Assembly (NCBI RefSeq): GCF_041296385.1
Contig: NC_091034.1
Location: 1,190,807-1,254,806 of the forward strand
Direction of reading: 5' to 3'
From: Aphelocoma coerulescens
Lineage: Eukaryota > Chordata > Aves > Passeriformes > Corvidae
DNA: 64,000 nt
Shown here: positions 31,546-43,250 of the stretch, in pieces
Position numbering within the stretch: the stretch's first letter is position 1
Layout of the letters: each line of letters begins with the position of its first letter
The notes under the pieces: generated by a model
The model's input: the letters and a program-made list of their open reading frames with translations, nothing else
The model's database searches: none
What the model was told of the DNA's origin: nothing
Position numbers and translations under genes: made by a program

Positions 31546-32190
31546 TGGATAGGGAGACCTTGGAGAGGATTCCGCCATCCAAAGGAGAGGCCCCGTGGGA
31601 GACTTGGAGAAAGCAGGAGCGGGGAGGGGGCAGCGCTCCCGAATTCCCGGTTTTTCTTGGCTTCCCCTATTCCCTGTCCCATCCCGGCCTTCTCCCATCT
31701 CTTCGGGCTTGGGTAGGGTGGGGTTTTCCCAGGAAACAAAAACCCTGATGGCTTCGGTTCTCCAGGAAAACGGATTTGAACTGAACGCTGATTTTTACGG
31801 AAATCTGGGATTTTTATGGGATTTGGGTCCGGGGCGGAGGCCCAGGAACACTCAGGGAATGCTGGGCTGAGCATCAATCCATGGGAACACATTCCCAGCA
31901 CTCCAAACCCCCCCCTGATTCCAGCAATTCCCCCCTTCCACGCCCCGGACTTGCTTTTTCCAAGGTTTCCAAACCAAGGGAATAATTCCAGAGGTTCGGA
32001 ATTCCCTGTTCCCTGTGGAGGCAGCGGCTCAGCTCCTCCGTGTCCCTCCAGGATCCGGGATCCGGGATTCGGGATCGTTCGCCCTTCCTTGTTCTTGTCC
32101 GTAATCACCGTCATCCCCCGAAATTGCCTGGAAATGACTCGGGGTCATCGAGCCGCTCCGGGTAATTTTCCCGCATTTATCCGCCAGGAG
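31545..32190. other. single-copy sequence, nothing recognised
   Basis: GC-rich unique sequence with no convincing exon, element or array. Confidence 0.5.
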
Positions 32191-32780
32191 GGATGGGGGA
32201 TGGGATGGGATGGGGGATGGGGGATGGGATCAGTGGGATGGGATGGATGGGATGGGATCAGTGGGATGGGGGATGGGGTGGATGGGATGGGATGGGATGG
32301 GATCAGTGGGATGGGATGGGGGATGGGATGGGATGGGATGGGATGGGATGGGATGGGATGGGATGGGATGGGATCAGTGGGATGGGGTGGGGTGGGAACG
32401 GGATGGGATGGGATCAGTGGGATGGGATGAGGGATGGGGGATGGGATCAGTGGGATGGGGGATGGGGTGGATGGGATGGGATAGGATGGGATGGGATGGG
32501 GGATGGGGGATGGGGGATGGGGGATGGGGGATGGGGGATGGGGGATGGGGGATGGGGGATGGGATCAGTGAGATGGGAGGGGGTGGACTGGGAATGGGAT
32601 GGGATGGAGGATGGGGTGGGATGGGATCAGTGGGATGGGATCAGTGGGATGGGATGGGATGGGATGGGATGGGATGGGATGGGATGGGATGGGATCAGTG
32701 GGATGGGATCAGTGGGATGGGATGGGGTGGGATGGGATGGGATGGGATGGGATGGGATGGGATCAGTGGGATGGGATGGC
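32190..32780. repeat. (GGGAT)n pentamer array
   Basis: About 110 GGGAT/GGGGGAT pentamers, interrupted at intervals by CAGTGGGATGGGATCAGTGGG-type units (ATCAGTGGGATGGG). One strand is G-rich throughout. Confidence 0.93.
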
Positions 32781-33965
32781 CCCTTTTTCTCTTGCTTAAT
32801 TGGATTAACCCTTCTGTGGGAGGAAAAAAAATGGGAATATTGGGATTTTCCCCTTCGAGTTGTCCCTTCCTCTGCCTCGGGAATCATTTGGGAACAGCTC
32901 CCGGGCCTTTTCTCCCCTTTTTCTGGGAAAATTTGGGAACCAGGGCCTGGCAGGAAAAGAGAGAAAGGGAAAAGCTGCAAATAACGGGAAAAAGGGAATT
33001 TTCCCTTTGCGAGGGCTGTGATGCTCCAAAACTGAGCTAAAATCCCAAAGGATTGGGATGCTGCACCGGGATAAAAGATGGAAATTTCGGATTTTTTTTT
33101 TTTTTTTCCTTCCTCTCCCGCTCCCCGCTGGATTTATTCCCATCCATCTTTAGATTCCGATGTATAATTCAACCACCCCTGCCCTGGATTTCCTCATTCC
33201 GAGGACTTTCCCTCCCTCAGGACTCCCTGGAAATCCTCCCTGCATTTGCCCCATCCTCGACATTCCCGTCTCGTGTCCAAAAAACCCCTCCCGTGGCTTC
33301 CCAAAAGCCCCATAAAAGCCCAAAATTCCCCCCAAATCCCAGCCAGGGAAGCACTTCCGCATCTCCGCGGTGATTAACGAGGAACAAACGCCTGGATTTG
33401 GGATGGATCCGGGATTTTCGGAGCCGTGCGGGGAGGAGGGAAGAGCGGCGGGAGGAAATCCCGCTCCTTGTTCTGCGCCGCTGCCGATTCGTTCCCGTTT
33501 TTCTCCCTCTCCTCTTTGCATCCAGGAGTCGGAGCCGGTTTGGGAAAACAGGGAAAAAATTCCCTCTGGGTGCATCCAGGAGAATCTGCTGAGCCCCTTC
33601 CCTTCCTTCCGGCAATTCCGCTCTGCAAGAAGGGGGGAAAAACCAGGAGAGAAATCCATTTATGGCCAGGGAATTCCGTGTTTTCCCGCTTTTCCTCATC
33701 CCGGGGCATTTTGGGGATTTTTTGGGGGTTTTTATCCCGCGGAGATTTTGGCAGTCCTGAGCTTTTTAGGATTTGGAGCTGCCCCCAAACCCTTTCAACT
33801 CCAGCCTTTTCCAAAGAAAACAACAGGAGAGAGGAGTTCGGCGCTGGGAATTGGCGACAGGGAGTTAAGCTCGGCCTAGGCTGGGTTTAAGCCGTGCTTT
33901 GACACAAATCCTTCCCCGAGGAGCCAGGAAAGCAGTTTTCCTTTGAAATTTTACAAGTTTCCCTT
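32780..33965. other. single-copy sequence, nothing recognised
   Basis: Unique sequence with a T17 run near 33092-33108. Several frames are open on both strands around 33370-33880, but none has recognisable similarity or a splice context. Confidence 0.55.
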
Positions 33966-34810
33966 CAATTTTCCACTTTCCCCATTATTTATGGGATTTC
34001 CCTTCGTTTTTTCCCATTTTCCCCTCCTTTTTTCCCCCCCCCCTTCTTTTTAAAAAAAATTTCTCCCTTATTTTTGGAATTTCCTTTTTTTTTTTTTTTT
34101 TTTTTTGGATCATTTCCCCTCCTTTTTGTTCCCTTCTTTTTAAAAAACGTCCCTGTTATCTTCGGAATTTTTCTGGATTTTTTTTCCACTTTCTCCCCCC
34201 CCCCCCCCCCCTTTTTTTTTCCTTTTTATTTTCCAAATTTCCCCGTTATTTTTGGAACTTCTCTTTATTATTTTTCTCCAATTTCCCCCCTTTTTCCCCC
34301 TTTTTTTCTTCCTTTTTTTTTGTTTTTTAATTTCCACGTTTTTTATGGAATTTGTCTTTATTCTTTTTTCTAATCCCCCTCCTTTTTTTCCAATTTCAAT
34401 TTCCCTGTTTTTTTATGGAATTTCTTTGGGTTTTCCCCCAATTTCCCCCCCATTTCTTTCCCCCTTTTTTTAAAATTCCCTTGATTTTTTTTCCAATTTC
34501 CCCCCCTTTTTTCCCCCCCCTTTTTTTTTTTAATTTCTCCATTTTCCTTTTCCCCTTTTTTCCCCTTTTTCCTGTTTTTTTTTTTCATCTCCCCATTTTT
34601 TATGGAATTTCTTTGGGTTTTTCCCCAATTTCCACCCCTTTTCTTTCCCCCTTTTTTTTTAATTTCCATTGATTTTTTTCCCATTTCCCCCCTTTTTCCC
34701 CCCTTTTTATTTGCCAAATTTCCCCACGATTTTTGGAACTTCTCTTTATTATTTTTTTCCAATTTCCCCCTTTTGTCCCCTTTTTCTTTTTTAATTTCCC
34801 CTTTAATTTT
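33965..34810. repeat. polypyrimidine T/C low-complexity tract
   Basis: About 850 bp of irregular TTTTTCCCC runs, interspersed with ATTTCC, TTTATGGAATTTC and GGAACTTCTCTTTATTATT. Some 150-250-bp segments recur (for example GGAACTTCTCTTTATTATTTTT near 34255 and 34735), so it is a decayed tandem array rather than random. Confidence 0.88.
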
Positions 34811-34839
34811 TGCAGCCACAGAAATCAGGGATTCAGAAA

Positions 34840-35810
34840 TGGATTGGGATTGGGATTGGGATTGGGATGAGTTTTGTGCCATCCCTGCTTCCCAAACTGG
34901 GATTGGGATGGGTTTTGTTCCATTTTTGTGTCCCAAACTGGGATTGGGATGGGTTTTGTGCCATCCCTGTGTCCCGAACTGGGATTGGGATGGGTTTTGT
35001 GCCATCCCCGTGTCCCGAACTGGGATTGGGATGGGTTTTGTGCCATCCCCGTGTCCCAAACTGGGATTGGGATGGGTTTTGTGCTGTCTTTGTGTCCCAA
35101 ACTGGGATTGGGATGGGTTTTATTCCATCCCTGCTTCCCAAACTGGGATTGGGATGGGTTTTGTGCCATCTCCCCCTCCCAAACTGGGATTGGAATGGGT
35201 TTTGTTCCATTCCTGAGTCCCAAACTGGGATTGGGATGGGTTTTGTGCCATCCCTGCTTCCCAAACTTGGATTGGGATGGGTTTTGTTCCATCCCCGTGT
35301 CCCAAACTGGGATTGGGATGGGTTTTGTGCCATCCCTGCTTCCCAAACTGGGATTGGGATGGGTTTTGTGCCATCCCTGCTTCCCAAACTGGGATTGGGA
35401 TGGGTTTTGTGCTGTCTTTGTGTCCCAAACTGGGATTGGGATGGGTTTTGTGCACACCCAAGTCCCAAACTGGGATTGGGATGGGTTTTGTGCCGTCTCC
35501 CCTGAGTCCCAAACTGGGATTGGGATGGGTTTTGTGGTGTTCCCTGTGTCCCAAACTGGGATTGGGATGGGTTTTGTGCCACCCCTGAGTCCCAAACTGG
35601 GATTGGGATGGGGTTTGTGCCATTCCTGTGTCCCAAACTGGGATTGGGATGGGTTTTGTGGTGTTCCCTGTGTCCCAAACTGGGATTGGGATGGGTTTTG
35701 TGCCACCCCTGAGTCCCAAACTGGGATTGGGATGTGTTTTGTGCCATTCCTGTGTCCCAAACTGGGATTGGGATGGGTTTTATTCCATTCCCGAGTCCCA
35801 AACTGGGATT
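34840..35810. repeat. 41-bp tandem repeat, about 23 copies
   Basis: Period exactly 41 bp over long stretches (anchor AAACTGGGATTGGGATGGG at 34894, 34935, 34976 and so on). The variable part is CCATCCCTGCTTCCC, CCATCCCTGTGTCCC or CCACCCCTGAGTCCC. Since 41 is not divisible by three, frames rotate every unit yet remain open on both strands. Confidence 0.95.
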
Positions 35811-36735
35811 TCATCGTCTCCTCGAGCTCTTCCATAAATCCCAGCCTGCCCTGGAGCTTTTCCAAGCCTCCCTGAGGGCACCTTTGACGTCCCAACCTCC
35901 TTTTTGGGGTCGCTCCAGTGCCAGCAGCGTCCTGGATTTTGGGATCTGCTCCACTTCCTCCATCCTCTGGCCCGGCAAGGAGTTTAATTAGCAGGATGTG
36001 TAATTAGGGCATTAATTTGGGAAGTGGCAGCTGCTCCGTGTCCCTTCTCCCTGTGGCAGCTTCCAGCATGGAGCTGGGGCTGCGCCGCACCCCCAACAGC
36101 TGCAAAACACCCAGAATTTGGGAATTTGGGGGGAAAAAAAAAGAGAAATCCGCCTTTTCCCCCTCATTTTTACGCCGCTGTGGCGGAAACATCAAAGGTG
36201 GGGGGGGGGAGCTTTTCCCGAAGAAAGGGAACAAAAAATTCCATGGGACCTCCCTCTCTTTGGAATGCCGGCTTGGATCGGGCTGGAGAGGAGGGAAACG
36301 CCGCATTCCCGGCACCCTTGGGAACCTTTTCGAGGCCGAACATTCCAGGGAATCGCCGGAGAGGGATTTGTGCCGCTTGGAGCCGCGACTGAACCGCTCA
36401 ATTCCGGCTTTTTAACGGAGCCGGGGGGGGAAAATGGGGAGCGACGGGACGGGATGGGCTCGGAGCCGTGATGGGATGAGCTCGGAGCCGTGATGGGATG
36501 AGCTCGGAGTGGAAAAGCTCCCGTGAAAGGGGAGGGAAGAGCAATGAATGGGATCGTTCGGGGGGATTGGAGAGCTGGATAATGGAGCCGTTACGGCCTC
36601 GCGGCCTCCGGTGGGATCGAAAGGAAAATCCGGCTCTTTTTTCCCTAAAAATACGGTGGAATCGGTGCATGGGCCAGTAGGAGGAACTGGGAGAACTGGG
36701 ATCTTACCCACCTTAACACGAGGTGTTGGCTTAGG
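35810..36735. other. single-copy sequence, nothing recognised
   Basis: Unique sequence with one AT island (TTTAATTAGCAGGATGTGTAATTAGGGCATTAATTTGG region, 35980-36020). No exon or known element. GGGATGAGCTCGGAGCCGT is duplicated at 36455-36510. Confidence 0.5.
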
Positions 36736-37925
36736 GGAGGTATTTTGGGATAAATCCCTGGTTTTTGAAGGATAATCATCATTTTTGACGTTGCCCTTCT
36801 CTGCCCTCCCATTCCAGCCTGATTTTTGGGATATTTGGGGGTATTTGGGGATAAATCCCCCTTTTTTGAAGGATAATCATCATTTTTGATGTTGCCCTCT
36901 CTGCCCTCCTATTCCAGCCTGATTTTTGGGATATTTGGGGGTATTTGGGGATAAATCCCCCTTTTTTGAAGGATAATCATCATTTTTGACATTGCCCTTC
37001 CCTGCCCTCCCATTCCAGCCTGATTTTTGGGATATTTTGGGATATTTTGGGATATTTGGGGATAAATCCCTGTTTTTTGAAGGATAATCATCACTTTCGG
37101 CATTGCCCTTCCCTGCCCTCCCATTCCAGCCTGATTTTTTGGGATATTTTGGGATATTTTGGGACATTTTGGGATAAATCTCCATTTTTTGAAGGATAAT
37201 CATCACTTTTGGCATTGCCCTTCTCTGCCCTCCCATTCCAGCCTGATTTTTGGGATATTTTGGGATATTTTGGGATATTTTGGGATATTTTGGGATAAAT
37301 CCCCGTTTTCTGAAGGATAATCATCACTTTTGGCATTGCCCTTCCCTGCTCTCCCATTCCAGCCTGATTTTTGGGATATTTGGGGATATTTTGGGATAAA
37401 TCCCCGTTTTTTTGAAGGATAATCATCACTTTTGGCATTGTCCTTCCCTACCCTCCCATTCCAGCCTGATTTTTGGGATATTTTGGGATATTTTGGGATA
37501 TTTTGGGATATTTTGGGATATTTTGGGGATATTTTGGGATAAATCTCCATTTTTTGAAGGATAATCATCACTTTTGGCATTGCCCTTCTCTGCCCTCCCA
37601 TTCCAGCCTGATTTTTGGGATATTTTGGGATATTTTGGGATAAATCCCCATTTTTTGAAGGATAATCATCACTTTTGGCATTGCCCTTCCCTGCCCTCCC
37701 ATTCCAGCCTGATTTTTGGGATATTTTGGGGATATTTTGGGATAAATCCCCATTTTTTGAAGGATAATCATCACTTTTGGCATTGTCCTTCCCTACCCTC
37801 CCATTCCAGCCTGATTTTTGGGATATTATGGGATATTTTGGGGTATTTTGGGATAAATCTCCATTTTTTGAAGGATAACCATCACTTTTGGCATTGCCCT
37901 TCCCTACCCTCCCATTCCAGAGTGT
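36735..37925. repeat. about 100-bp repeat with nested GGGATATTTT repeats
   Basis: Eleven outer units anchored by GAAGGATAATCATCA (36767, 36868, 36969, 37079, 37191, 37311, 37418, 37557, 37659, 37757, 37869), with CATTGCCCTTCCCTGCCC and CCCATTCCAGCCTGATTTTT. Inside each unit an inner 10-bp GGGATATTTT varies from about one to six copies, which accounts for the outer length variation of 98-139 bp. Confidence 0.95.
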
Positions 37926-38790
37926 CCCAGCTTGGCCTTGGCTCCGATTTTCCAGCTCCTGCGCGGAATGGGATGGGGATCCTTGAGCTTCCCACTTCCA
38001 AGGCAGGATTTTCGCCTCCCCAAATTCCGGCTGCCCAGGGGAAATCCTGGATCATGGGATTTTGTTGCTTTGGGAAAACCTCTCCTTCTTGTGTCCACAA
38101 ATCCACATCCCGGAATTGAATTTTTTCCATATTTTTCCTCATTTCCCTTTCTTGCACCACCCCCCTGGGCCGGGATATGCTGGGAAAGGACGTTGGAATC
38201 GCTTCCAGCCCCATTCCCGTCCCATTCACCCCCATTCCTGCCCTCTGTGCTTTTCCCTCCTCCGTCCTCTTTGATTTCCCGGGAATGCCGTGTTCCCTCC
38301 TGACTGCTGGACCAGCACTGGGAAATTTAGATCCAGGTGGAGTCAGTTTTTAATCCAGACATTCCCGTTTTGCCCTTGACCCGGAGCCTCCCTCGCTCCA
38401 GCCATAAATCCGTGATCCTCTCTTATTTCCCATCTTTTTTTTCCCCCCTCTCTCCCTCTAATTTTGGTGGAATTGCTCATTCCAGGCGTTTCCAGGTGAT
38501 GGCAGGGAATAAACGGAGGCATCGGGCGTCGTTCCGTTAAATTAAACTCCTGCAACGTAAACACATTCCCGTTATCAGCGGGAAAAGCGCAGCCAAGGAG
38601 CCTTGGGAGCAGGGAGATGTCCTTATCTGCAATTCCAGGTGCCGGGAATTGGGAATTGCTGGGGATGGAGCCGTCGATGGCTCCCTGCTGGAGCCACCGA
38701 GCTTGGAAAAGGCCTTCAAAACCATCAAGTTTGGGGAAAAACGGGAATTTCTGTAGCGTTGGACCCCCTCCATGGGGTTTTCCTGGGGCT
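37925..38790. other. single-copy sequence, nothing recognised
   Basis: Unique sequence between two arrays. No exon, TE or regulatory cluster recognised. Confidence 0.5.
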
Positions 38791-39750
38791 TTGCAGAGGA
38801 AATAGGGAATTTTGTGGAGGGAATAAGGAATTCTGCAAAGGAAGAGGGAATTTTGGGAGGGAATAAGGAATTTTGTGGAGGGAATAAGGAATTCTGCAAA
38901 GGAAGAGGGAATTTTGGGAGGGAATAAGGAATTTTGTGGAGGGAATAAGGAATTCTGCAAAGGAAGAGGGAATTTTGGGAGGGAATAAGGAATTTTGTGG
39001 AGGGAATAAGGAATTCTGCAAAGGAAGAGGGAATTTTGGGAGGGAATAAGGAATTTTGTGGAGGGAATAAGGAATTCTGCGAAGGAAGAGGGAATTTTGG
39101 GAGGGAATAAGGAATTTTGTGGAGGGAATAAGGAATTCTGCGAAGGAAGAGGGAATTTTGGGAGGGAATAAGGAATTTTGTGGAGGGAATAAGGAATTCT
39201 GCGAAGGAAGAGGGAATTTTGGGAGGGAATAAGGAATTTTGTGGAGGGAATAAGGAATTCTGCGAAGGAAGAGGGAATTTTGGGAGGGAATAAGGAATTT
39301 TGTGGAGGGAATAAGGAATTCTGCGAAGGAAGAGGGAATTTTGGGAGGGAATAAGGAATTTTGTGGAGGGAATAAGGAATTCTGCGAAGGAAGAGGGAAT
39401 TTTGGGAGGGAATAAGGAATTTTGTGGAGGGAATAAGGAATTCTGCGAAGGAAGAGGGAATTTTGGGAGGGAATAAGGAATTTTGTGGAGGGAATAAGGA
39501 ATTCTGCGAAGGAAGAGGGAATTTTGGGAGGGAATAAGGAATTTTGTGGAGGGAATAAGGAATTCTGCAAAGGAAGAGGGAATTTTGGGAGGGAATAAGG
39601 AATTTTGTGGAGGGAATAAGGAATTCTGCAAAGGAAGAGGGAATTTTGGGAGGGAATAAGGAATTTTGTGGAGGGAATAAGGAATTCTGCGAAGGAAAAG
39701 GGAATTTTGGGAGGGAATAAGGAATTCTGTGGAGGGAATAAGGAATTCAA
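38790..39750. repeat. 61-bp homogeneous satellite-like array, 15 copies
   Basis: The period is 61 bp (GGAATTCTGC anchors at about 38828, 38889, 38950 through 39682). Units read AGGGAATTTTGGGAGGGAAT, AAGGAATTTTGTGGAGGG, AATAAGGAATTCTGC and RAAGGAAG in order. Copies are almost identical; the main variant is CTGCAAAGG at both ends versus CTGCGAAGG in the middle. This is the most homogeneous array in the window. Confidence 0.96.
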
Positions 39751-40890
39751 GGGATGGGAGGGGTTGGCCCCAAGGGATGGACACCAGGCCTTGGCCCTCT
39801 GTCCATGTGGATGGAAAAATCGGGATCTGGAGCTCTGGAAGTGGGATTTGACCCCGTGGAATGAGCCACAAAACTCTTGGATTCGATGCTCGGAGTGAGG
39901 AGGAATTTTTGGGTTTTAACCTTAACAATCCCTTTCCGGACCCGGAGTGGATCCCTGGCCATGGATCAGCGGCTCCTGGTGGATCCCAGTGGGAATGACC
40001 TCGGAATGACCTCGGAATGACCTTGGAATGACCTTGTTTGGGATGCTCCAGGTGCCAGAAATGATGAGTTCACCCCCCCAGCTCGTGTTTATCCCAAGAA
40101 AGCTCCGTGTAACCGAGCTCCGGAGCATCGATTCCGGGTTCAGCCCTTGGAAAAGCTCCGGGATGACCTCGGGCGTCTCCCTGCCCTCCTCAATCTCGGA
40201 TTTTGTGCCTGGGAAGGGGAAAAAAAGGGAGAAAGGGATCCTCCAGAATTTGGGAATAGACCAAATAATGGGATTGGAAGCATTGGGAGGAGCCAATTCT
40301 CCCTTGGGATGCTCCTGGAATGAGACGTGGGCCCCATCCCGACCTGAGGTCATCAACGACACTTCCTGTGCAGCATTCCTGGTTGTATTTGCTGGGAAAA
40401 CGGGAAAAATAAATTCCAGTGAGCTCGGGAAGCTCTCCAGGAGAAGCAAAGCCCCATTCGGGGCCGTTTTCCTCCCGTTCCGAGTGGGATTTTCGTGGCT
40501 GTCGGCTTTTCCTGGATTTAAAGGGTTTTGGGGAAAGGGAAGATTCGGGGTGGAATGTTGCATTTTTTGGGAATACCCTCTCGGTGAGGGCTGCTCCTGC
40601 CCCGTCGTGTGCTGGGTCTCTCCTGTCTTTTTTGGGGGGATTTTTTGGGGACTTTTGTGGCACTTAATGCTCCTAATCCTACAAAAACATGGGAATTTTT
40701 CTTTCGGGAAACGAAGCTGGGGAACGAGGCCGCCTCTGGGAACCAGAGCAACGCCAAACCCCTCGCTCTGATCTCCGCTAATTAATTAAGCAGCATGGAA
40801 CCTTTCCCACCTTTCCCCTTTCCCGACGGATCCGCTGAGCCCTCCCCATCCCGCCCCACGGCGATTCCCCCTGGGATCCTCTCCCGCGCT
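39750..40890. other. single-copy sequence, nothing recognised
   Basis: Unique sequence with overlapping open frames on both strands (for example around 39922-40770). None is convincing as a gene. A short triplication of GGAATGACCTC/TT lies at 39993-40035. Confidence 0.55.
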
Positions 40891-41060
40891 GTCGCATCGC
40901 TTCCGTGAATTATTCGCGCCCTTCTCCGGCGCCGCCGTGTCCCCGAGCCGTCCCCGGATGATTTTAAGGCTCCCTGACAGGTCAGGGACCGGATCGGTGG
41001 CGCCGATCCCGGGATTGCGGCGTAGCCGGCGCCGGAGCTGCGGAAGTCACAGCGCATTAA
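40890..41060. promoter_or_regulatory. CpG-rich single-copy block, candidate regulatory element
   Basis: Dense CpGs (CGCGCTGTCGCATCGC, CGCGCCC, GGCGCCGCCG, GCGGCGTAGCCGGCGCCGG) combined with TCCCTGACAGGTCAGGGA, an 18-bp inverted repeat at about 40970-40988 containing AGGTCA, the nuclear-receptor half-site. No ATG-initiated conserved protein follows. Confidence 0.35.
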
Positions 41061-41940
41061 GGGTGTGAGGAGGCCCCGCGGTGGCACCGGGAGATGATCC
41101 CAGCCCGGAGATGATCCCAGCTGAGGGATAATTAACGAGGGTCTGATGGGCACGCCGGTGAATCCAGGGAGAGCGCGATCCCTGGAGCTGCCGGAGCGGG
41201 ATGCGGCGGGACAGGGCTGAGTTTTCCCGGGGTTTGGTGCCCGTGGGGATGATCCCGGTGCCGCGGCAGGTTGTGCGCGTTCCCAGGGTGCCATCCGAAC
41301 CTTTGGGGCGCTGTTACCTCGAATTAACGTCCTTTTCCTCCCCCTTCCCGCCCAAACCTCTCCCTTTGCTCCTCCGGAGTGTGAAGGTCACGGATGAGTT
41401 GGGATTATCCAGAGGCCATCTCGGATGCTGAAGGTGAAGGTGAAGCCACCTTGGGTTTCTCCTTCGGTTGGGTGCCAGGACGGCCCAAAAATCCGATTCC
41501 TGCCTTTTTTCCATCTTTTCCCGCCTGTGAAATGCCTGAATCCCGCTGGCATCTGTGGGGAGGAAGTCAACTGGAAGGGAGGAAAAGCTTGGACTCGGAT
41601 CCGGAGCAGAAACCAAACTGTGCCGGTGCCAGGCCTGGAATCGTCTGCTCCCGTCACGGTGGGGGGTTCGTCTTTGCGGCTTTCCCTGCCAAAACCACCG
41701 CGGGACGGCTCCAAACTCCCCACGGGGCGGCTCCGCTTGGATCCAGCTCCTTCCCGGCAGGGTGGGATCCCATCCAGGCCCTGCCGAGCGTGGCTGCTTG
41801 GATTTGGGGTCTCTCGGAGAGGGACGATGAGGTTTCGCTGCAGCTGAGCCGAGTGCCAAAGCCCTCGTTAAAATTGCAGGAGCTTGGCAGAGTTGAGATC
41901 TGAAACTTGGACAAAGCCGCCGTTTCCTCCCCCCGAAGTA
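41060..41940. other. single-copy sequence, nothing recognised
   Basis: Frames on both strands are open for 110-209 codons over 41314-41943 because the sequence is GC-rich and stop-poor. None is recognisable, and no splice pattern supports one. Confidence 0.55.
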
Positions 41941-42480
41941 CAATCAATTCCTTTCGTCTATAAATATCCTCTATAAATAGCGACGGGAAGAGGTTTCAAC
42001 ATTTCCAAAGGCTCTTCTGGGGGAAGAAAAGCTGGAAAACCGGGGCTGAACCCCTTCTTTTCTCCCCACCTCGGCTCAGCCGAGGCAGCGCCGCACCCTC
42101 GGGCACCCCGGGGAAGCCTCTTGGCTCCGTTCCGAGAGCCTCCAGGAGCCGGGCTTGGAGGAAAGTCGGGAATAAAGCGTGGTTTTATTCCCAGCCGGGT
42201 GTCTGGAAGAGGCAGAGTCCATAATGGGGTCAATGACTCGGCCGCGCTTCCCCCGGGCTTGGCAAGGACCTGACAAATTGCTGAGCTCCCGCCCGGCTGC
42301 GCCGATTTCCTGCCTGCCGGAGACCTTGGAGCGGGTCATTAGTGCCTAATTAGAGCCTAAACGCTCTCATTTGTCCTCCCCTTGTCAGCGCAGCGCCGGG
42401 GAGATCCCTCCCGGCCTCATCCTCCCGCGTTCCACGGGCTGGGAAGGCGGGAAAGGCGAGAAAAGCCATAAAACCCAGGG
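41940..42480. promoter_or_regulatory. candidate conserved noncoding element with MEF2 pair
   Basis: GTCTATAAATATCC (41956-41969) and a perfect MEF2 consensus CTATAAATAG (41971-41980) are spaced 13 bp apart. They are followed by single-copy sequence with GGGTCATTAGTGCCTAATTA, CTCATTTGTCCTCC, GACAAATTGCTGAGC and CCATAATGGGGTCAATGACT. The MEF2 motif doubles as a TATA-like box. No downstream coding exon was found, so an enhancer is more likely than a promoter. Confidence 0.42.
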
Positions 42481-42519
42481 GGTTTTTTCTTGTCTGCTTC
42501 GCAACGAGAATTAATCCTG

Positions 42520-43250
42520 GCCCAGCACGGGCTAAAGCCTGGCTTGGTTCTTTGTTCCTAGAGCCCGGCTTGGTGTTTTTTTTGCCAGAGCCTGACTTGG
42601 CTCTTTCTTTCTAAAGCCCCACTTGTTTCTTTCTTCCCCAAACCCAACTTGGCCTTTTCTTTCCAAAGCCTGGCTTGGCCTTGTCTTCCTAAAGCCCAAC
42701 TTGGCCTTTTGTTTTCAGAGCCTGATTTGGCATTTCCTTTCTAAAGCCTGACTTGGCTCTTCCTTTCTAAAGCCCCACTTGGCTCTTTCTTCCCAAAACC
42801 CGACTTGACCTTTCCTTCCTTAATCCCCACTTGGCTCTTCCTTTCCGGAGCCCCGCTTGCCTTTTCTTTCCAGAGCCAGACTTGGTCTTCTCCATCCTAA
42901 AGCCTGACTTGGCCTTTTCTTCCTAAAGCCCAACTTGACTCTTTCTTCCTTCCTAAAGCCCCACTTGGTTCTTTCTTTCCTAAAGTCTGACTTGGTTCTT
43001 TCTTTCCAAAGCCTGACTTGGCCTTTCCTTCCTAAAGCCCCACTTGGTTCTTTCTTTCCTAAAGTCTGACTTGGCCTTTCCTTCCTAAAGCCTGACTTGG
43101 CCTTTCCTTCCTAAAGCCCGACTTGGCCTTTCCTTCCTAAAGCCCAACTTGGCTCTTTCTTCCTTCCTAAAGCCCCACTTGGCTCGTCCTTTCTAAAGCC
43201 CCACTTGGTTCTTTCCTTCCTAAAGCCCGACTTGGCCTTTCCTTCCTAAA
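42520..43250. repeat. about 32-bp TAAAGCCCAACTTGGC repeat
   Basis: About 22 units of TAAAGCCCAACTTGGC plus CTTTCCTTCC. The CTTGGC...CCTAAAGCC order is well kept, with base variation throughout. TTGGC(N)CCAA-like half-sites recur in each unit. Confidence 0.9.

Noticed and set aside
41314..41943. Overlapping frames of 111-209 codons on both strands
   Set aside because: Mutually exclusive frames all open; no similarity to a known protein and no support for any one.
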